From: Gamarada debralockiae
Taxonomy: Eukaryota > Ascomycota > Leotiomycetes > Helotiales > Hyphodiscaceae
NCBI GenBank assembly: GCA_002803225.1
Contig: NXFV01001131.1
Coordinates: 1 to 26,825, forward strand
DNA length: 26,825 nt
Reading direction: 5' to 3'
The notes under the pieces are model-generated. The model did not search any database. It was not told where the DNA came from and saw only the letters and a program-made list of their open reading frames with translations. Both the position numbers and the translations under genes were made by a program. This document shows positions 1 through 9,711 of this stretch, one piece after another (position 1 is the first letter of the stretch; each line of letters begins with the position of its first letter).

Positions 1-462
1 GATTTTTGCCCGCCATTCACAAAGAATTCCTAAGTGTAAGATTACACCTATCGATCATTCAACCACCAGGTACCTCTATTTATTTCACTTTACTCTCAAT
101 TAATAATTATAACATGACGATAAAATTATCTAAACCCTGTTTTACTAAAGAAGTATAGATACGAGTAAACTCACAAGTTCAACTTGCAGAGCCACTGTGC
201 CAGTATGGGAATGTATATATTGAGCCGACAGGTTTATAGACTCTAATACTCATCAATATTCAGCCCCTGTTATTAAGGGAGCAAAGTTCGGCAATCGAGT
301 TCAGTTCTTGCGGGATCAACACCATGGAAGACGAAGCAAGAGTGGAATTCCAGATCCTAATTTCGTTGTGGGGTTGCTAAACTTGCCTGTCCTCCTTTCC
401 AAGTTAATATTCGTCGTCGATCACATTTTCGTTATCGCCCTATTAGTGTGTCAAATTCTCCA
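1..462. other. Gene-poor left edge
   Basis: I see no supportable gene here. The plus-strand open frame at 308-835 has no recognisable domain, and part of it lies opposite a more protein-like minus-strand frame at 463-603. It was therefore not annotated. Confidence 0.5.
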
Positions 463-603
463 TCACTTCCCATTATCTACATTCTTTCTCCGGGCAACAT
501 TCAGATGCTCACAAGTAGCTTTGAGCTTAGCAATCTCGTCGTCATATCCATCGGCCTTCTGCATCAACCCAGCCTGTGTCGTTCCGACATTTGAATTGTT
601 GAA
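463..603 (-). pseudogene. Possible decayed exon with coiled-coil-like peptide
   Basis: The minus strand has a 47-codon open stretch ending at a TGA (463-465). It contains an ATG at 562-564 followed by a charged, heptad-like peptide with DDEIAKLKATCEHL at its core. A TAG lies immediately upstream in frame and could be the end of an intron (acceptor ATAG). Further upstream on the same strand, a GTAAGT donor-like site follows the peptide EALNDEGEFCVY (complement of about 780). No frame joins these pieces cleanly, so this looks like a remnant of a spliced gene, not an intact one. The family is not recognised. Chance remains possible. Confidence 0.25.
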
Positions 604-605
604 CT

Positions 606-1574
606 ATTTTCGGCTTATCTCTGCAGTGACAAAGCTTCAGAACATCAATACCAGATGTAAAGCTGCGAATGGAGCTCGAAGCTACTACAGTGTAGCGAAG
701 GGTAGCTTCTGCACTCGCGACGTGCTGGAAAGAACGAGTGAGACATGGAGAAAGAGGCGTCTCAAACCCACTACTTACGTATACACAAAACTCGCCTTCA
801 TCATTCAGAGCCTCGAGAAGATCTTAATGATCTGAGCTCAACGCGAGTCTCTGCGACGCCCTCTGGAGTGGGACACACTTGTCTTTATTAACGAGTTCCC
901 TTGGAGTTTAAAGATGTTTTGCTAGTAGTTCGCATGAGCGGTAGATCCGTATCGTAGCCATCATGGCTGCAGAATGAATCTAAGAAGGGGACGTGCATGG
1001 GACTACTTGCTGCTGTGGGATTTGCTGGAGATGTTCATTGGGGAGTAGAAGGTTGTTTATGGCATTATAGTACAAATATTAGAGCTAGTGGCTTTGACTG
1101 AACTTATACCCTGAACTTGGAAACGATTGACAAGTGAGGGCAGGCTCGTGATATATGTAGAGTGATTTGAATTTGCCTTCTAAGTTAATTGAAGACTAGA
1201 CCTGCTGATGGTCGACATGGACACTTCAACACAGCCATCATTGGCTATTTCGAGGTGCCTAAGTTTAGCAGGGTGTTACTTTCCGGTGCCACAATGATAT
1301 ATAGCTGTCACATGGAGAGCTCGTCTAGGGAGACGTTCGATTTGTCATAAGCGATCAGGAAGGTTTACAACGATAATACAGTCAATGTCCCAAGCATATG
1401 TGTAAAGGGCCCTCTCGCAATCGACCAAGGTTCTTTTCCTGCGGGTCCAAATTGCACAACATATTCTCATTTTTATCAAAAATTGATACATCAGCTCCTC
1501 TTTTCCTCGCCCTTTTCCGATCTAGCTGATTCAATATTTACTACCTCGTATGATTGACCGAATTTCCAGTACGA
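606..1574. other. Intergenic, no gene seen
   Basis: Apart from the weak exon-like fragments on the minus strand near 720-840, I see no open frame, RNA gene or repeat in this stretch that I can support. Confidence 0.4.
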
Positions 1575-2624
1575 ATGATGGGCAACAACGGCATTACAGG
1601 TGGGCTGCAGACAGCAACGCTGCCCATAATAATGACCCTCACTCTGTTCACTGCCATAGCTGGCACAGTGTCGTTGACATCAATGATTTGATTTAGATGA
1701 CTTTCAAGAGGCGCCAAGGTTGTACTTTTATAGCCTGCTCGTATCCCGGTGGTAACCATTGTATACGCTCTAACATTTCTCACCAAGTTCTTCCAAGCCT
1801 TAAAGAACGATTATGCCTCTGTCGATTTCATTACCATTGGCTGGTATGTCGTGGTTACTGGCCAGTCCCTTGTACAATACTCTCGACTTCAAACTGCCAT
1901 TTACGAAAGACAGAGGCTCAAGTGGGCACTCTACATGATCGGCGTCGACGTGTTTCTATTTCCCACTCCTGGGATCTGAACATAGAGGTATTACCTACTG
2001 ACTATCCCTGAGGCTAACTCTCTTCTAGGTGATGATTTTGATACTCCCCTATCCCATTATGGAGAAGATTCAAATTGGTGAATACCGCCTTCAGCATCCA
2101 GGAATTTACTATGTCTGGAATCTACGTATATGCAGCCCACCAGATTCTCCGACCCAGAGATTTTTTTTTGGAAAAAAAAAACCGGACCCGCCAGGTAATG
2201 GTCCACATGATCTCTATTATCATTACAATTGTGTTAATAGATGTTGCTCTTCTCTGTACGTAGTATGCCAATCTTTACGAGAACCATATCACATTTCAAA
2301 GGTGCTCTCTATAGCATCAAGTTAAGCCTCGAGTTTGCAGTACTCAATAAGCTCAGATCGTTGATTTTGCCCGCCCGAGACTTAATACGGGAATCAAGCG
2401 AGTGCCTCTTCTGTGTCGCTGGGCACATCAACGACCGGAACTAACACTATTATCCGGGCTATGTCGACAATGTTACGTCGAAAAGATATACATCCTATGC
2501 AAGTAGTCATATTCTGGAACCGTTCTACCACGACGTGGATGAGAATTGCGTTGTGATGGCTACGGAGGTGGAATTCGCTAGAGCAGGTGGCTGGGCTTCT
2601 GTAATGCGCGAGGCGATTACATGA
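1575..2624 (+). pseudogene. Decayed fungal multi-pass membrane protein (DUF7703-like)
   Basis: Pieces of one membrane protein occur in order but in changing frames. They are an N-terminus starting at 1575 (MMGNNGITGG, then a hydrophobic segment), SWHSVVDINDLI followed by an in-frame TAG, then MTFKRRQG (from 1697). Next come a long piece containing WYVVVTGQSLVQYSRLQ (1749-1976) and, after a plausible 41-nt intron at about 1988-2028, MEKIQI. A +1 shift leads into AFSIQEFTMSGIYVYA (2075-2260). A TAG replaces an expected acidic codon just before YANLYENH. Another shift leads into GALYSIKLSLEFAVLNKL, and an open tail runs to TGA at 2622-2624. The order GQSLVxYSRL, MEKIQ, IQEFxxSGxYxY, LYSxKLxLEFAVL matches a fungal integral membrane family that I recall as DUF7703. 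At least three frameshifts and several stops argue against a working gene. The family name is from memory. Confidence 0.75.
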
Positions 2625-2903
2625 CGTACGGGCTGGTCATGTGCGCGGGGCGTGATCTCTGCGGCTGTCCAGGGATAAGTACAGTGTTAGGCATAACCAG
2701 CTGTCGCTGGTTACTGTGATCTTTTGGTCCAAGTTATGGGTGTGTACGAGCCTAACTAACATCCTTACAGCTTCGCCCAGGCCGGGAGGCGAGGAGAGCA
2801 ATCAGCTCTTGTTCAAAGTTTCGTTTACTTATTGACTCAAGAAAATAAACTCATTACAACTTCTTCCTATTAATTAATAGCCCACACTGTTTGGTGGGGT
2901 ATG
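2625..2903. other. Short intergenic spacer
   Basis: Lies between the tail of the decayed membrane-protein gene and the stop codon of the convergent minus-strand gene. It should contain the 3' end region of the latter. No gene is seen. Confidence 0.4.
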
Positions 2904-5300
2904 CTAAGCGATAATGATTGCCCTGGCTTGTTCGAGATTGTGACCTGAAAACTTCTCCTTCAAAATCTCAAGTGCGGCTCTACACGCACAGGATAGACAG
3001 CTCTCGCCCTTTGCCACTAGAACAACCTTATCTCCTTCCATATCATTAATTCTCTCCTCATCTGCCCAGATATTCGCCCACGCTACCTGTATGAAAAGTG
3101 TGTCAATGGGGGATTGACAACTCAACACACGTAGAAGACATATGCTATTGCAAGAGAAGACAGAGGCAATATCGGCACAGTAGCGGATTTCCTCTTTTGG
3201 AGGTCCCAGTTTGTGGTAATCGGGCTGGCATCCCTGTAGAATAGTGGTGGTTTCGCATGCGGTGATGAAGTGGCGTGGGTCAAGAGTGTAATCACCATGT
3301 AGGTACGGTTTGAAGTATAGAGCGAGATAGTTGTCTTGCTTCGAACAGAGCCATTGGTGGTTTTCTGCAATGCTCGAAGGTGCCTTTTGCGGAATTGGTT
3401 GAAAAGGAATGGGGGTTCTAGAGTTGATGGATTTGCCTGGGGTTTCGTTTAGCAATCCCGCTAGATGAGTCCCGTTGTCGCCTGCTGCATAGGCGTAGTA
3501 CAGACCCTCGTATTGTAAACGGCCCTGATGGACTCGATATGACAAGGGGCATCTGGGGTTAAGCTTCAAGGTCTCTAGAAATGACGGATAGGCCACTTGG
3601 CCTCGGTGGGATGAAATGAGTGGATTGCTGCCGTCTACACAAGTCTGGTCCATCCCTAGTAGAGCGAGAACATCACGGCATATTTCTGACGTGCGGAGCA
3701 CGGGTAGCTGAAGGCTTTCAAATCCTGAGTCTTTCCTTAGCCAGCGGCCGAGAGGAGTGATAAAAGGGTGACTGGTTAGGGATGGCCTGTTCTCCTGTGT
3801 CGCAATAAAGATATCATCGTAGTTCTTGTTTCTGACATTTTCCACCATGGAGAGCACCAAAACTTCCACAAACAACTGCGAAATGATTGTTTGAGATTCT
3901 TTTTCAGACCAAAATTCGTGGATCTCAGAAGTATCGACCTTCTTAAGCTGCGTGATGACATTGTCGATATCAAAGAGCATTGCGACCAGATCAACAATAT
4001 CGTCAGGACGTGGGAACTGCTCTGCAACCTTCGGGACTTCCTGTGCCAAAACTAGCAAGGTGTTGGTAACGTGGAGCAAGTGATGCCGACTCTGCAGATC
4101 TCGGACGCGACCTTGAAAGTACATTTTTGGTGAGAGTAGGCCTGCCCAAGGCCTTCTCCCTGAGACCTCAAAGTGACTCTCCCAAAGTAAGTCCTCAATC
4201 CGCGACATTTTGCGAAAATTCCGTACATAGAAAACTTTTGAGCCGGGCTCCGCTATGTCAAGAAAGACGTTGCTGCAGGGCTGTCCGAGAAGTGCAGCTT
4301 GTTTGTATGTTCCGTCCTTCTTGAGCTGGCGTATTGAAGGTGGAGTTCCTAGGCACCATTTGACAAAGGCAATACACCAGGCGGCAAGCTCTGGGGGAAC
4401 TTGAATGATAGCAGACGTAGCTTCTCCAACACGCCCGAGCTCGGCCAGAGCTTGAAGGAGTTTCAATATACTCTCCTCTGGTAGACAGCAAGAGCGGATA
4501 AAAAATCCTCGAACACCAATCTGTCGGACTTGTGGTATAGGAGCTATTGATATTCCCAGTCCAGACAGCTCAGTTGATCGTGCACCACAAGGAACTTCAC
4601 CAGGTGGTGATGATGAGTTATCAGGCAAATGGGGGGAAGGTCCCTCGGGACAGCAGACAGGACGCCCCTCCCCTTGAATGTCGTCTAAGTCAATGAAGAG
4701 ATCCTGAAGACCAACTTCCGACGACTTGAGTATTATATCCCATCCTTGGAGAGAATTGACGAAGTCTGACGCGCTGATTTTGTACTCCAGCACTATGAAT
4801 AGATCCTTCAACTGTTGTACGGTGGGAAGAGGCTGACTCTTTGGAGAACTATCGTCCAAAAGCAAGTGCAAGGCTTTCGCAGCTTCGTATGGCGATCCAA
4901 GAGAAAGGAGAGCTGCCGCGAGACCTAGAAATCGGACTGCCGAATGAATATAAGCAACTAATCTCAAATTCCTAAGATTAGTGCGGTACGAGTACTTACT
5001 ACCGGCATCACTTCGGGAAAGCTCACTGACAACATCGTATTGACTAAACCCAATTTTGACCCCAACTTGCTTGAACACTTCCCAAGACTTAGCCCTTTTG
5101 GCCAAGCCCTCTATTTTGTCGCATGTATCTCGGCATATTGGGAGATTTGCGCCGTAACTCTCGCAGACTGTCACTGCGAGCACTTGGACATTGTCGACCA
5201 GGGCTGTGGCTAAGAGGGAAGCGCTAACCTCAATTACGGCCCTGGCCTGCAAGTCCAGGTTCCAGTTCAAGCTAACCGGACCTGATCCACGTGAAGACAT
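2904..5300 (-). CDS. Large fungal protein of unknown function
   Basis: One reading frame of 798 codons runs from an ATG at 5300 to a stop at 2904-2906, open throughout. A perfect GTAAGTA donor on the minus strand and a CGGCAG acceptor define a 63-nt in-frame, stop-free segment at 4937-4999. Removing it turns an odd stretch into a smooth hydrophobic helix (DAGIRFLGLAAALLSLG). The likely mRNA therefore joins 5300-5000 and 4936-2904 and encodes 777 residues. The N-terminal ~150 residues are helical. Around residues 200-240 there is a low-complexity Pro/Ser/Gly linker, and the C-terminal half is rich in aromatics and cysteines, including an SCLSCACRAALE segment near the end that could bind metal. 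There is no signal peptide or clear membrane segment. I do not recognise the family. It resembles large hypothetical proteins of filamentous ascomycetes, but no function can be assigned. Confidence 0.75.
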   Translation of the reverse strand: MSSRGSGPVSLNWNLDLQARAVIEVSASLLATALVDNVQVLAVTVCESYGANLPICRDTCDKIEGLAKRAKSWEVFKQVGVKIGFSQYDVVSELSRSDAGSKYSYRTNLRNLRLVAYIHSAVRFLGLAAALLSLGSPYEAAKALHLLLDDSSPKSQPLPTVQQLKDLFIVLEYKISASDFVNSLQGWDIILKSSEVGLQDLFIDLDDIQGEGRPVCCPEGPSPHLPDNSSSPPGEVPCGARSTELSGLGISIAPIPQVRQIGVRGFFIRSCCLPEESILKLLQALAELGRVGEATSAIIQVPPELAAWCIAFVKWCLGTPPSIRQLKKDGTYKQAALLGQPCSNVFLDIAEPGSKVFYVRNFRKMSRIEDLLWESHFEVSGRRPWAGLLSPKMYFQGRVRDLQSRHHLLHVTNTLLVLAQEVPKVAEQFPRPDDIVDLVAMLFDIDNVITQLKKVDTSEIHEFWSEKESQTIISQLFVEVLVLSMVENVRNKNYDDIFIATQENRPSLTSHPFITPLGRWLRKDSGFESLQLPVLRTSEICRDVLALLGMDQTCVDGSNPLISSHRGQVAYPSFLETLKLNPRCPLSYRVHQGRLQYEGLYYAYAAGDNGTHLAGLLNETPGKSINSRTPIPFQPIPQKAPSSIAENHQWLCSKQDNYLALYFKPYLHGDYTLDPRHFITACETTTILQGCQPDYHKLGPPKEEIRYCADIASVFSCNSICLLRVLSCQSPIDTLFIQVAWANIWADEERINDMEGDKVVLVAKGESCLSCACRAALEILKEKFSGHNLEQARAIIIA
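4937..4999 (-). other. Predicted 63-nt in-frame intron
   Basis: The minus-strand donor is GTAAGTACT (complement of 4991-4999) and the acceptor GGCAG (complement of 4937-4941). The length is a multiple of three with no stop, so the frame stays open whether or not it is spliced. An internal CTAAT could serve as branch point, but lies far from the acceptor. Confidence 0.6.
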
Positions 5301-5588
5301 ATTTCCAGGACGCTGTCCGGGCCGTCTTCAATGTCGACTTTACGTAGAAAAAAAGAGTGCTGTGCCCAAGGTCGGAAATGCAGCATTTAAGGATAGGATG
5401 AGCCTGGGACTGTGCCAAGCAAGGACCTTGGTTGCCTAAACAGCAATGCAATTGGCACCGGAACCCCCCAAAAGGCATCCGGCAGCCTCTTAGTCCACCA
5501 CCAATCCGGGTCAGCCAACAGCGATCGAGGTCTTTCAGTCACCGTCTGTGCGTGTCTGTGCGGCTTCACAATATTTCCAGTAAATGTA
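5301..5588. promoter_or_regulatory. Upstream region of the 777-aa protein gene
   Basis: Contains the presumed promoter and leader of the minus-strand gene starting at 5300. Overlapping short frames on both strands (5191-5645) have no recognisable content. No specific regulatory motif is claimed. Confidence 0.35.
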
Positions 5589-5868
5589 CGAAGGCTGCGG
5601 TCAAAAGTAGCCGGATTACAGGGTATTCAAGTCTATAATTTCTAACCGAGCCCTATAAAACCCTGTAATTGTAGGCCTCTACGCTCCCTGTAGCTGATTG
5701 GGCATGCGAGCGCCTCCTTGGGTCTGAGCGCGTGCTGCCCAACCGCTTCAGGGCGATCACGCTAAATTTACAGGGACCTAGCATTAATTCCAGGCTGTTA
5801 CAGGGCTAGATGATATTTTACAGGCTTTCAATACCCTGTAATCCGGCTACTTTTGAAAGCGGCCTCCG
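5589..5868. mobile_element. 280-bp MITE with 39-bp terminal inverted repeats
   Basis: The ends 5589-5627 and 5830-5868 are inverted repeats of 39 bp with four mismatches, including a perfect 27-bp core (5601-5627 and 5830-5856). The element is flanked by TA on both sides (5587-5588 and 5869-5870), as expected for a Tc1/mariner-type target duplication. It has no coding capacity. The motif CCCTGTA or its complement occurs exactly six times inside (about 5617, 5661, 5686, 5769, 5799, 5834), with near-copies at 5651 and 5819. These look like internal or subterminal transposase-binding repeats. Length, ends and lack of an ORF fit a non-autonomous MITE. The superfamily is inferred from the TA duplication only. 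Confidence 0.85.
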
Positions 5869-5870
5869 TA

Positions 5871-7502
5871 ATCACAGAGTATCTCCTCGAATCCTGACAT
5901 GGTAGTGAAAATTTGGGCGAACCATTTAATAAAGATGTGGTTGGTCAAGACAAACAGATGAGGCTTCAACCACTGAGTCACCTTTCAAGCAGCCTAACTT
6001 GATTTTGTGGTTTCCGAACTCGATTTCGTCCACAAAGTCGAAGGCTGCAACGTGCTGAGACATTCCATAACTGTTTTGAGCTCTTATTCCTGAACATCAT
6101 TCAGGGGTGTTAACAGGTCGGTGACGCCCGATTCTTGAGACGAACACATGGGCCCTGCATCTCCCGCAATCAAAGGCCTCACCGCCCTAGATTCCCGGAT
6201 TCACGAATGCAAATGTGACCCCTAGCCACCACCTTACCTCCTTGTGTGTCGGTTTCCGTTACGTCCCGCATGGCGGACTCGGTGACGTTTTCTGTTCCAC
6301 TGGCCGGACTTTCCGAACTGCCGAGAACCACTCATGCTGTGGTTGATGTTAGGATAACTTGCCAAATTCTATTGCAGGTTGGTATGATTCTGGGAGGAGG
6401 ATGTTCGTGTTTGTATAGACAGTAGATTACAGACTAGTGTGAATACGTATTGTCCGTTGATTGGAATTCTGGGACCCCAAGTGTGGATAGCGATATTTAT
6501 TCTATTCCTTGTGCAAAGTGATGAGAGATGTTAAGAGAAGATCTTATGTATATACAAAACACTTCAAGGAATAGTTGTTGTAGCTGGAAACCTGCCAGAT
6601 TTGCTTCGGATTGATGATGCTGAAGGTTGAATATCCCAGATTAACGTCTTTGAGAAGAGTTGAAATTTTAGCAGTCTTAGGTGGTAGCTCTGCCACGAAA
6701 CTTGACCGATTTCGCTTCGAATGCGTAACCCTAAGGAATTTGGGTGATGAGACAAAGGCAGGAAGAGGGTTTATAGCAAGCGGTACAAAAACCCTCCCCT
6801 TGAGTAACGGCTACGTAATCCGTTGTCTTAGGCAATAACTCCAGGCATAACGTGAACTTACTTCTACAGTATAAGGTCCATTTTCGGCTCCCGCGGGGCC
6901 TGTTTGATGCCCCTTAGAACAGTCAGTAAAACTTGACGAAAGTATGGTGGGCTTACTAGCTTACTTGAAGTATTATTGGTTACAGGATTAAGAGATAAAA
7001 CACGTACATAAGCAACGAGTACTGATTAGGGACTGCTCAGAATACTTAGGCGGCTTAGGTCAGTTGGGTAAGGAGAGGATGAGCTGTGGGTGGTTAGTGC
7101 TTGAGTAGAATCAGCCAGGCTTATTAACTGACCTTAGGACGAAGAAAGAAAAATCAGTGTTCAGCTATCATAGGAGCCAAGACAATAACTAATACTCAAG
7201 TCTTGGACGACGCGTCTATTACCAAAGCTCAGATGATGGCCTGTACCCTGTTGATGGTATACTACTAGAGAAGTAAGGAGATGCGTACTACTTGATATTT
7301 TGGGATAGTTATAGCGAAAACGGAACCACATTAGAGCTACCACAGCATATGAAGGACAAAACACTCCTTGATATCTGGAGACAGAAGATATAAGAACGTT
7401 ATGGGATAGCTCCGACCTGAACAATTTCCATTGCTAAACAAACGTACAACGTCAAACCAATTGCCTTAGTGAAATAGATAATCTGTTCTGCCAGCACCCT
7501 TG
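5871..7502. other. 1.6-kb stretch without a supportable gene
   Basis: Short open frames here (6564-6755 minus, 6611-6838 plus, 7161-7424 minus) have no recognisable domain, and no plausible multi-exon model emerged. An imperfect inverted repeat (7054-7072 with 7120-7138, around GGTCAGTT) was noted but is too short to classify. Confidence 0.4.
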
Positions 7503-8696
7503 TCATATAAGCCCACTGTCCATAGCGTCCTCATGTTCGTCTCCATTGTTGCCATCGCTGTCGTGTGCACCATTGATCATGTTTGTCAACTCCACAGGTC
7601 CGACCTCATCAGGTCGTCCAAAGGTATTCTTGACCGCATCTTCTAGGAATGATCCTATAAGCAGCGTATTCTCCTGGTCTTCTTGTAGCATTGTTGCTAT
7701 CGCGTCCTTCTCTTTCCTATCAAGCTCTGCACGCTGCTCGGAAATGGCCTGAAGCTGTTCATCGAGCCTGTTCTCCAAGAAGTTCTTGTTGAGTTCCATA
7801 TCTCTAATACGACTTCCGATTTCGAGGTGTAGGTTTTCTAACCCTGCAGCTCTTGAGTGATCGCTGAGAGTCTGTGCAAGCCGTGACGCTGACTGGATCA
7901 TCTTGTGTATCCCTCGTGCGGTTGTTGTGAGCCGATGTACGGCCGTGTGTCGAAGGACATTTGTGGAGGAGAAGATTTTTTCCAGGGGTGTCTCGGAATC
8001 GTTGTCGATTGCAGAAGAAGGAAGTTTGTCGCAACGCTTAGCCAAAGTCCTTGTCCACTTTGTCAACTCAACTGCCTCAGCACAGTCCCATTTATGCTCT
8101 TCTAATAAGGATGGTAACCATTTGGCTGTAAACTCGAAGCAGCATTCCTCTAGCTCACGCTGAGTCGTCGTAAGGATGTGGTGTTGGATCTTATAAGGAA
8201 GATAGGAGGGATATAATGACGGAGCTATCTGCGTAGCAGGTTCTGATACTGGTTTAGATGGTCAGGATCCTCTCGGATTGTAATAGTCATAAAGGGGTAA
8301 CTTGCTCTCCGGGATTTTAACACCTTCGTGATCATTGTCCAATCCTCCACATTCACTCGCAGACGTTAATTCTTCTAAAGCTTCAGCTCCGGAGCGCGCG
8401 GCATCATTTTCCGACTCGTTACGTTGAACATCGCGAGCAGGTGAGGTTTGGAAGAGCTCTGGGAATGCGACCTTTGCCTTCAATTCAGACTCAAAGATGC
8501 GCTGATCCAAGAGGTCCTTGACGATGTCGACGACCTTATTTAGCCCGAAGTCCTTGATCAATGGTTTGAACGAGCTTCCGTGCTGCTCGATAACTTCTCG
8601 GACCTTTTTAGATTTCCGAATATGGGCTTGGGGGCCAGTAAATACAGTGCGGTAGGCGAGGAAGACCCGCCGTCTGTCCGCCGACGAGACTGCCAT
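7503..8696 (-). CDS. Coiled-coil protein of unknown function; frame interrupted by one UGA
   Basis: From an ATG at 8696 to a stop at 7503-7505 there are 398 codons in one frame with a single internal TGA at 8262-8264, after NPRGS and before PSKPV. The downstream part has no ATG near its start and reads continuously as a conserved-looking domain (ELEECCFEF, AKWLPSLLEEHKWDC). It is followed by LRHTAVHRLTTTARGI, a long coiled coil rich in E, K, R and Q, and an acidic tail. The N-terminal ~145 residues are helical and basic. One explanation is a 75-nt intron removing the stop, at 8249-8323 (donor GTGTTA, branch CTGAC, acceptor ACCAG); it keeps frame and gives about 372 residues. Its donor is weak. 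A true nonsense mutation or readthrough are the alternatives. The gene is divergent from the dynamin gene. I do not recognise a named family. Confidence 0.6.
8262..8264 (-). other. In-frame UGA inside the coiled-coil gene
   Basis: The minus strand reads TCC TGA CCA. The frame is open for 144 codons before and 252 codons after it. The following CCA differs by one base from CTA, the triplet after UGA that favours readthrough in fungi. The site also lies inside a possible 75-nt intron. Confidence 0.7.
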
Positions 8697-8754
8697 TGGC
8701 AGGATTTAGAGACGGATAGTTGGACTTAGAGGATGTGAAAAAGGGTCGCAATTA

Positions 8755-9173
8755 AACCCACCCGGTGTGAGTACTCTGTGAGGGGTCGAAATTTAGTCTT
8801 ACTTTCAACTCTCATAACTACACTATTCGTATAATTTTTAATCAATCAAATGTACTGAACCGAAATTGTGTTTCTAGCTATAAAGTATAGTTAATTGTAG
8901 AATATTACATTACTTAGTTTTAAAGTTCAAAGAGGGCATTTTCTTCGTTGAGGAAACTGGCACAGAGTAAAATACACCCAAATTTCCAACTCTTACAACT
9001 CAACTACTTCCAGGTATTTATATATATATATATTTAAATCATATGATGCTCTGTAGCTGGTACTAGATTAATATTGCAAATCATTAAAAAAATTCCAATA
9101 GAATACGTGTGAAATAATGAGTAGTGTGCCTCCTCTCACCCGGTGTGAGTAAGCGGCTCACACCGGGTGGGTT
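8755..9173. mobile_element. 419-bp MITE-like element with 17-bp inverted ends
   Basis: The left end from 8755 (AACCCACCCGGTGTGAG) is matched exactly in reverse complement by the right end 9157-9173. TTA flanks both sides directly (8752-8754 and 9174-9176). A 3-bp TTA duplication is typical of PIF/Harbinger-type elements, although the end sequence itself does not settle the superfamily. The interior is AT-rich, has no ORF and includes a (TA)n run near 9016-9031. Near the right end a second copy of the terminal motif (9138-9150) is inverted to the end itself (9158-9170), forming a perfect 13-bp stem with a 7-nt loop. The element lies between two divergent start codons. Confidence 0.8.
9138..9170. 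repeat. Perfect 13-bp hairpin at the MITE right end
   Basis: CACCCGGTGTGAG (9138-9150) and its exact complement (9158-9170) are separated by 7 nt. The same motif forms the left terminus of the element, so three copies of the end sequence exist within it. Confidence 0.9.
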
Positions 9174-9176
9174 TTA

Positions 9177-9711
9177 ATCACGAGCCATGTGGAAAGCCAG
9201 GCCCAATATTTATCGTCAAATGTAATGCTTCAAGTAAGGTGAATAATTAGCTTGTCGCGAAATAAATGCAAAGCACGTGTAAACAGTAGTTTATCGATTT
9301 CGCCGATCGATTGCATATTTCACAAGTGCGCCCCGGGAAACACATTTTACCTCCACAGATCGAAGCGGGATGAGTGGACAAAGACGACGAGGAGTGCCTC
9401 GTCTTCAACCGCCAACGAGATTCTTAACAAATCAAAGCTCTGCTACAATGGTCGAAATGGCAACTCATTCACATGAAAGTTGGCATCACTCAAGCAATGC
9501 ATCCCTTTATGTGCCAAATGCTCATTCACATTTATCACCTTTCTCTGAAGCTGAATATCTGAAGTCTTTGGTTTCACTCGGTCAATTACATTGATTATTT
9601 GTCCTGAATGAGACATTTCCTATTGTCCAAAGTGATTCAGCCAGCTTGCCGCCCCTCGTTCTATCCTCTCCCATACTTGTCTCTGTGCTTCCACCCGAAC
9701 TAGAAAATTCG
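9177..9711. promoter_or_regulatory. Upstream region of the dynamin gene
   Basis: Lies between the MITE and the dynamin start codon. Frames at 9252-9594 have no recognisable content. The main frame is open back to 9646 but has no ATG before 9712. The presumed promoter and leader lie here. No specific motif is claimed. Confidence 0.4.

Noticed and set aside
308..835. 175-codon plus-strand open frame.
   Set aside because: No domain and odd composition, and a more protein-like peptide lies on the opposite strand. Probably a chance frame.
7054..7138. Imperfect inverted repeat around GGTCAGTT.
   Set aside because: Short arms with a long unpaired middle and no target duplication; not distinguishable from chance.
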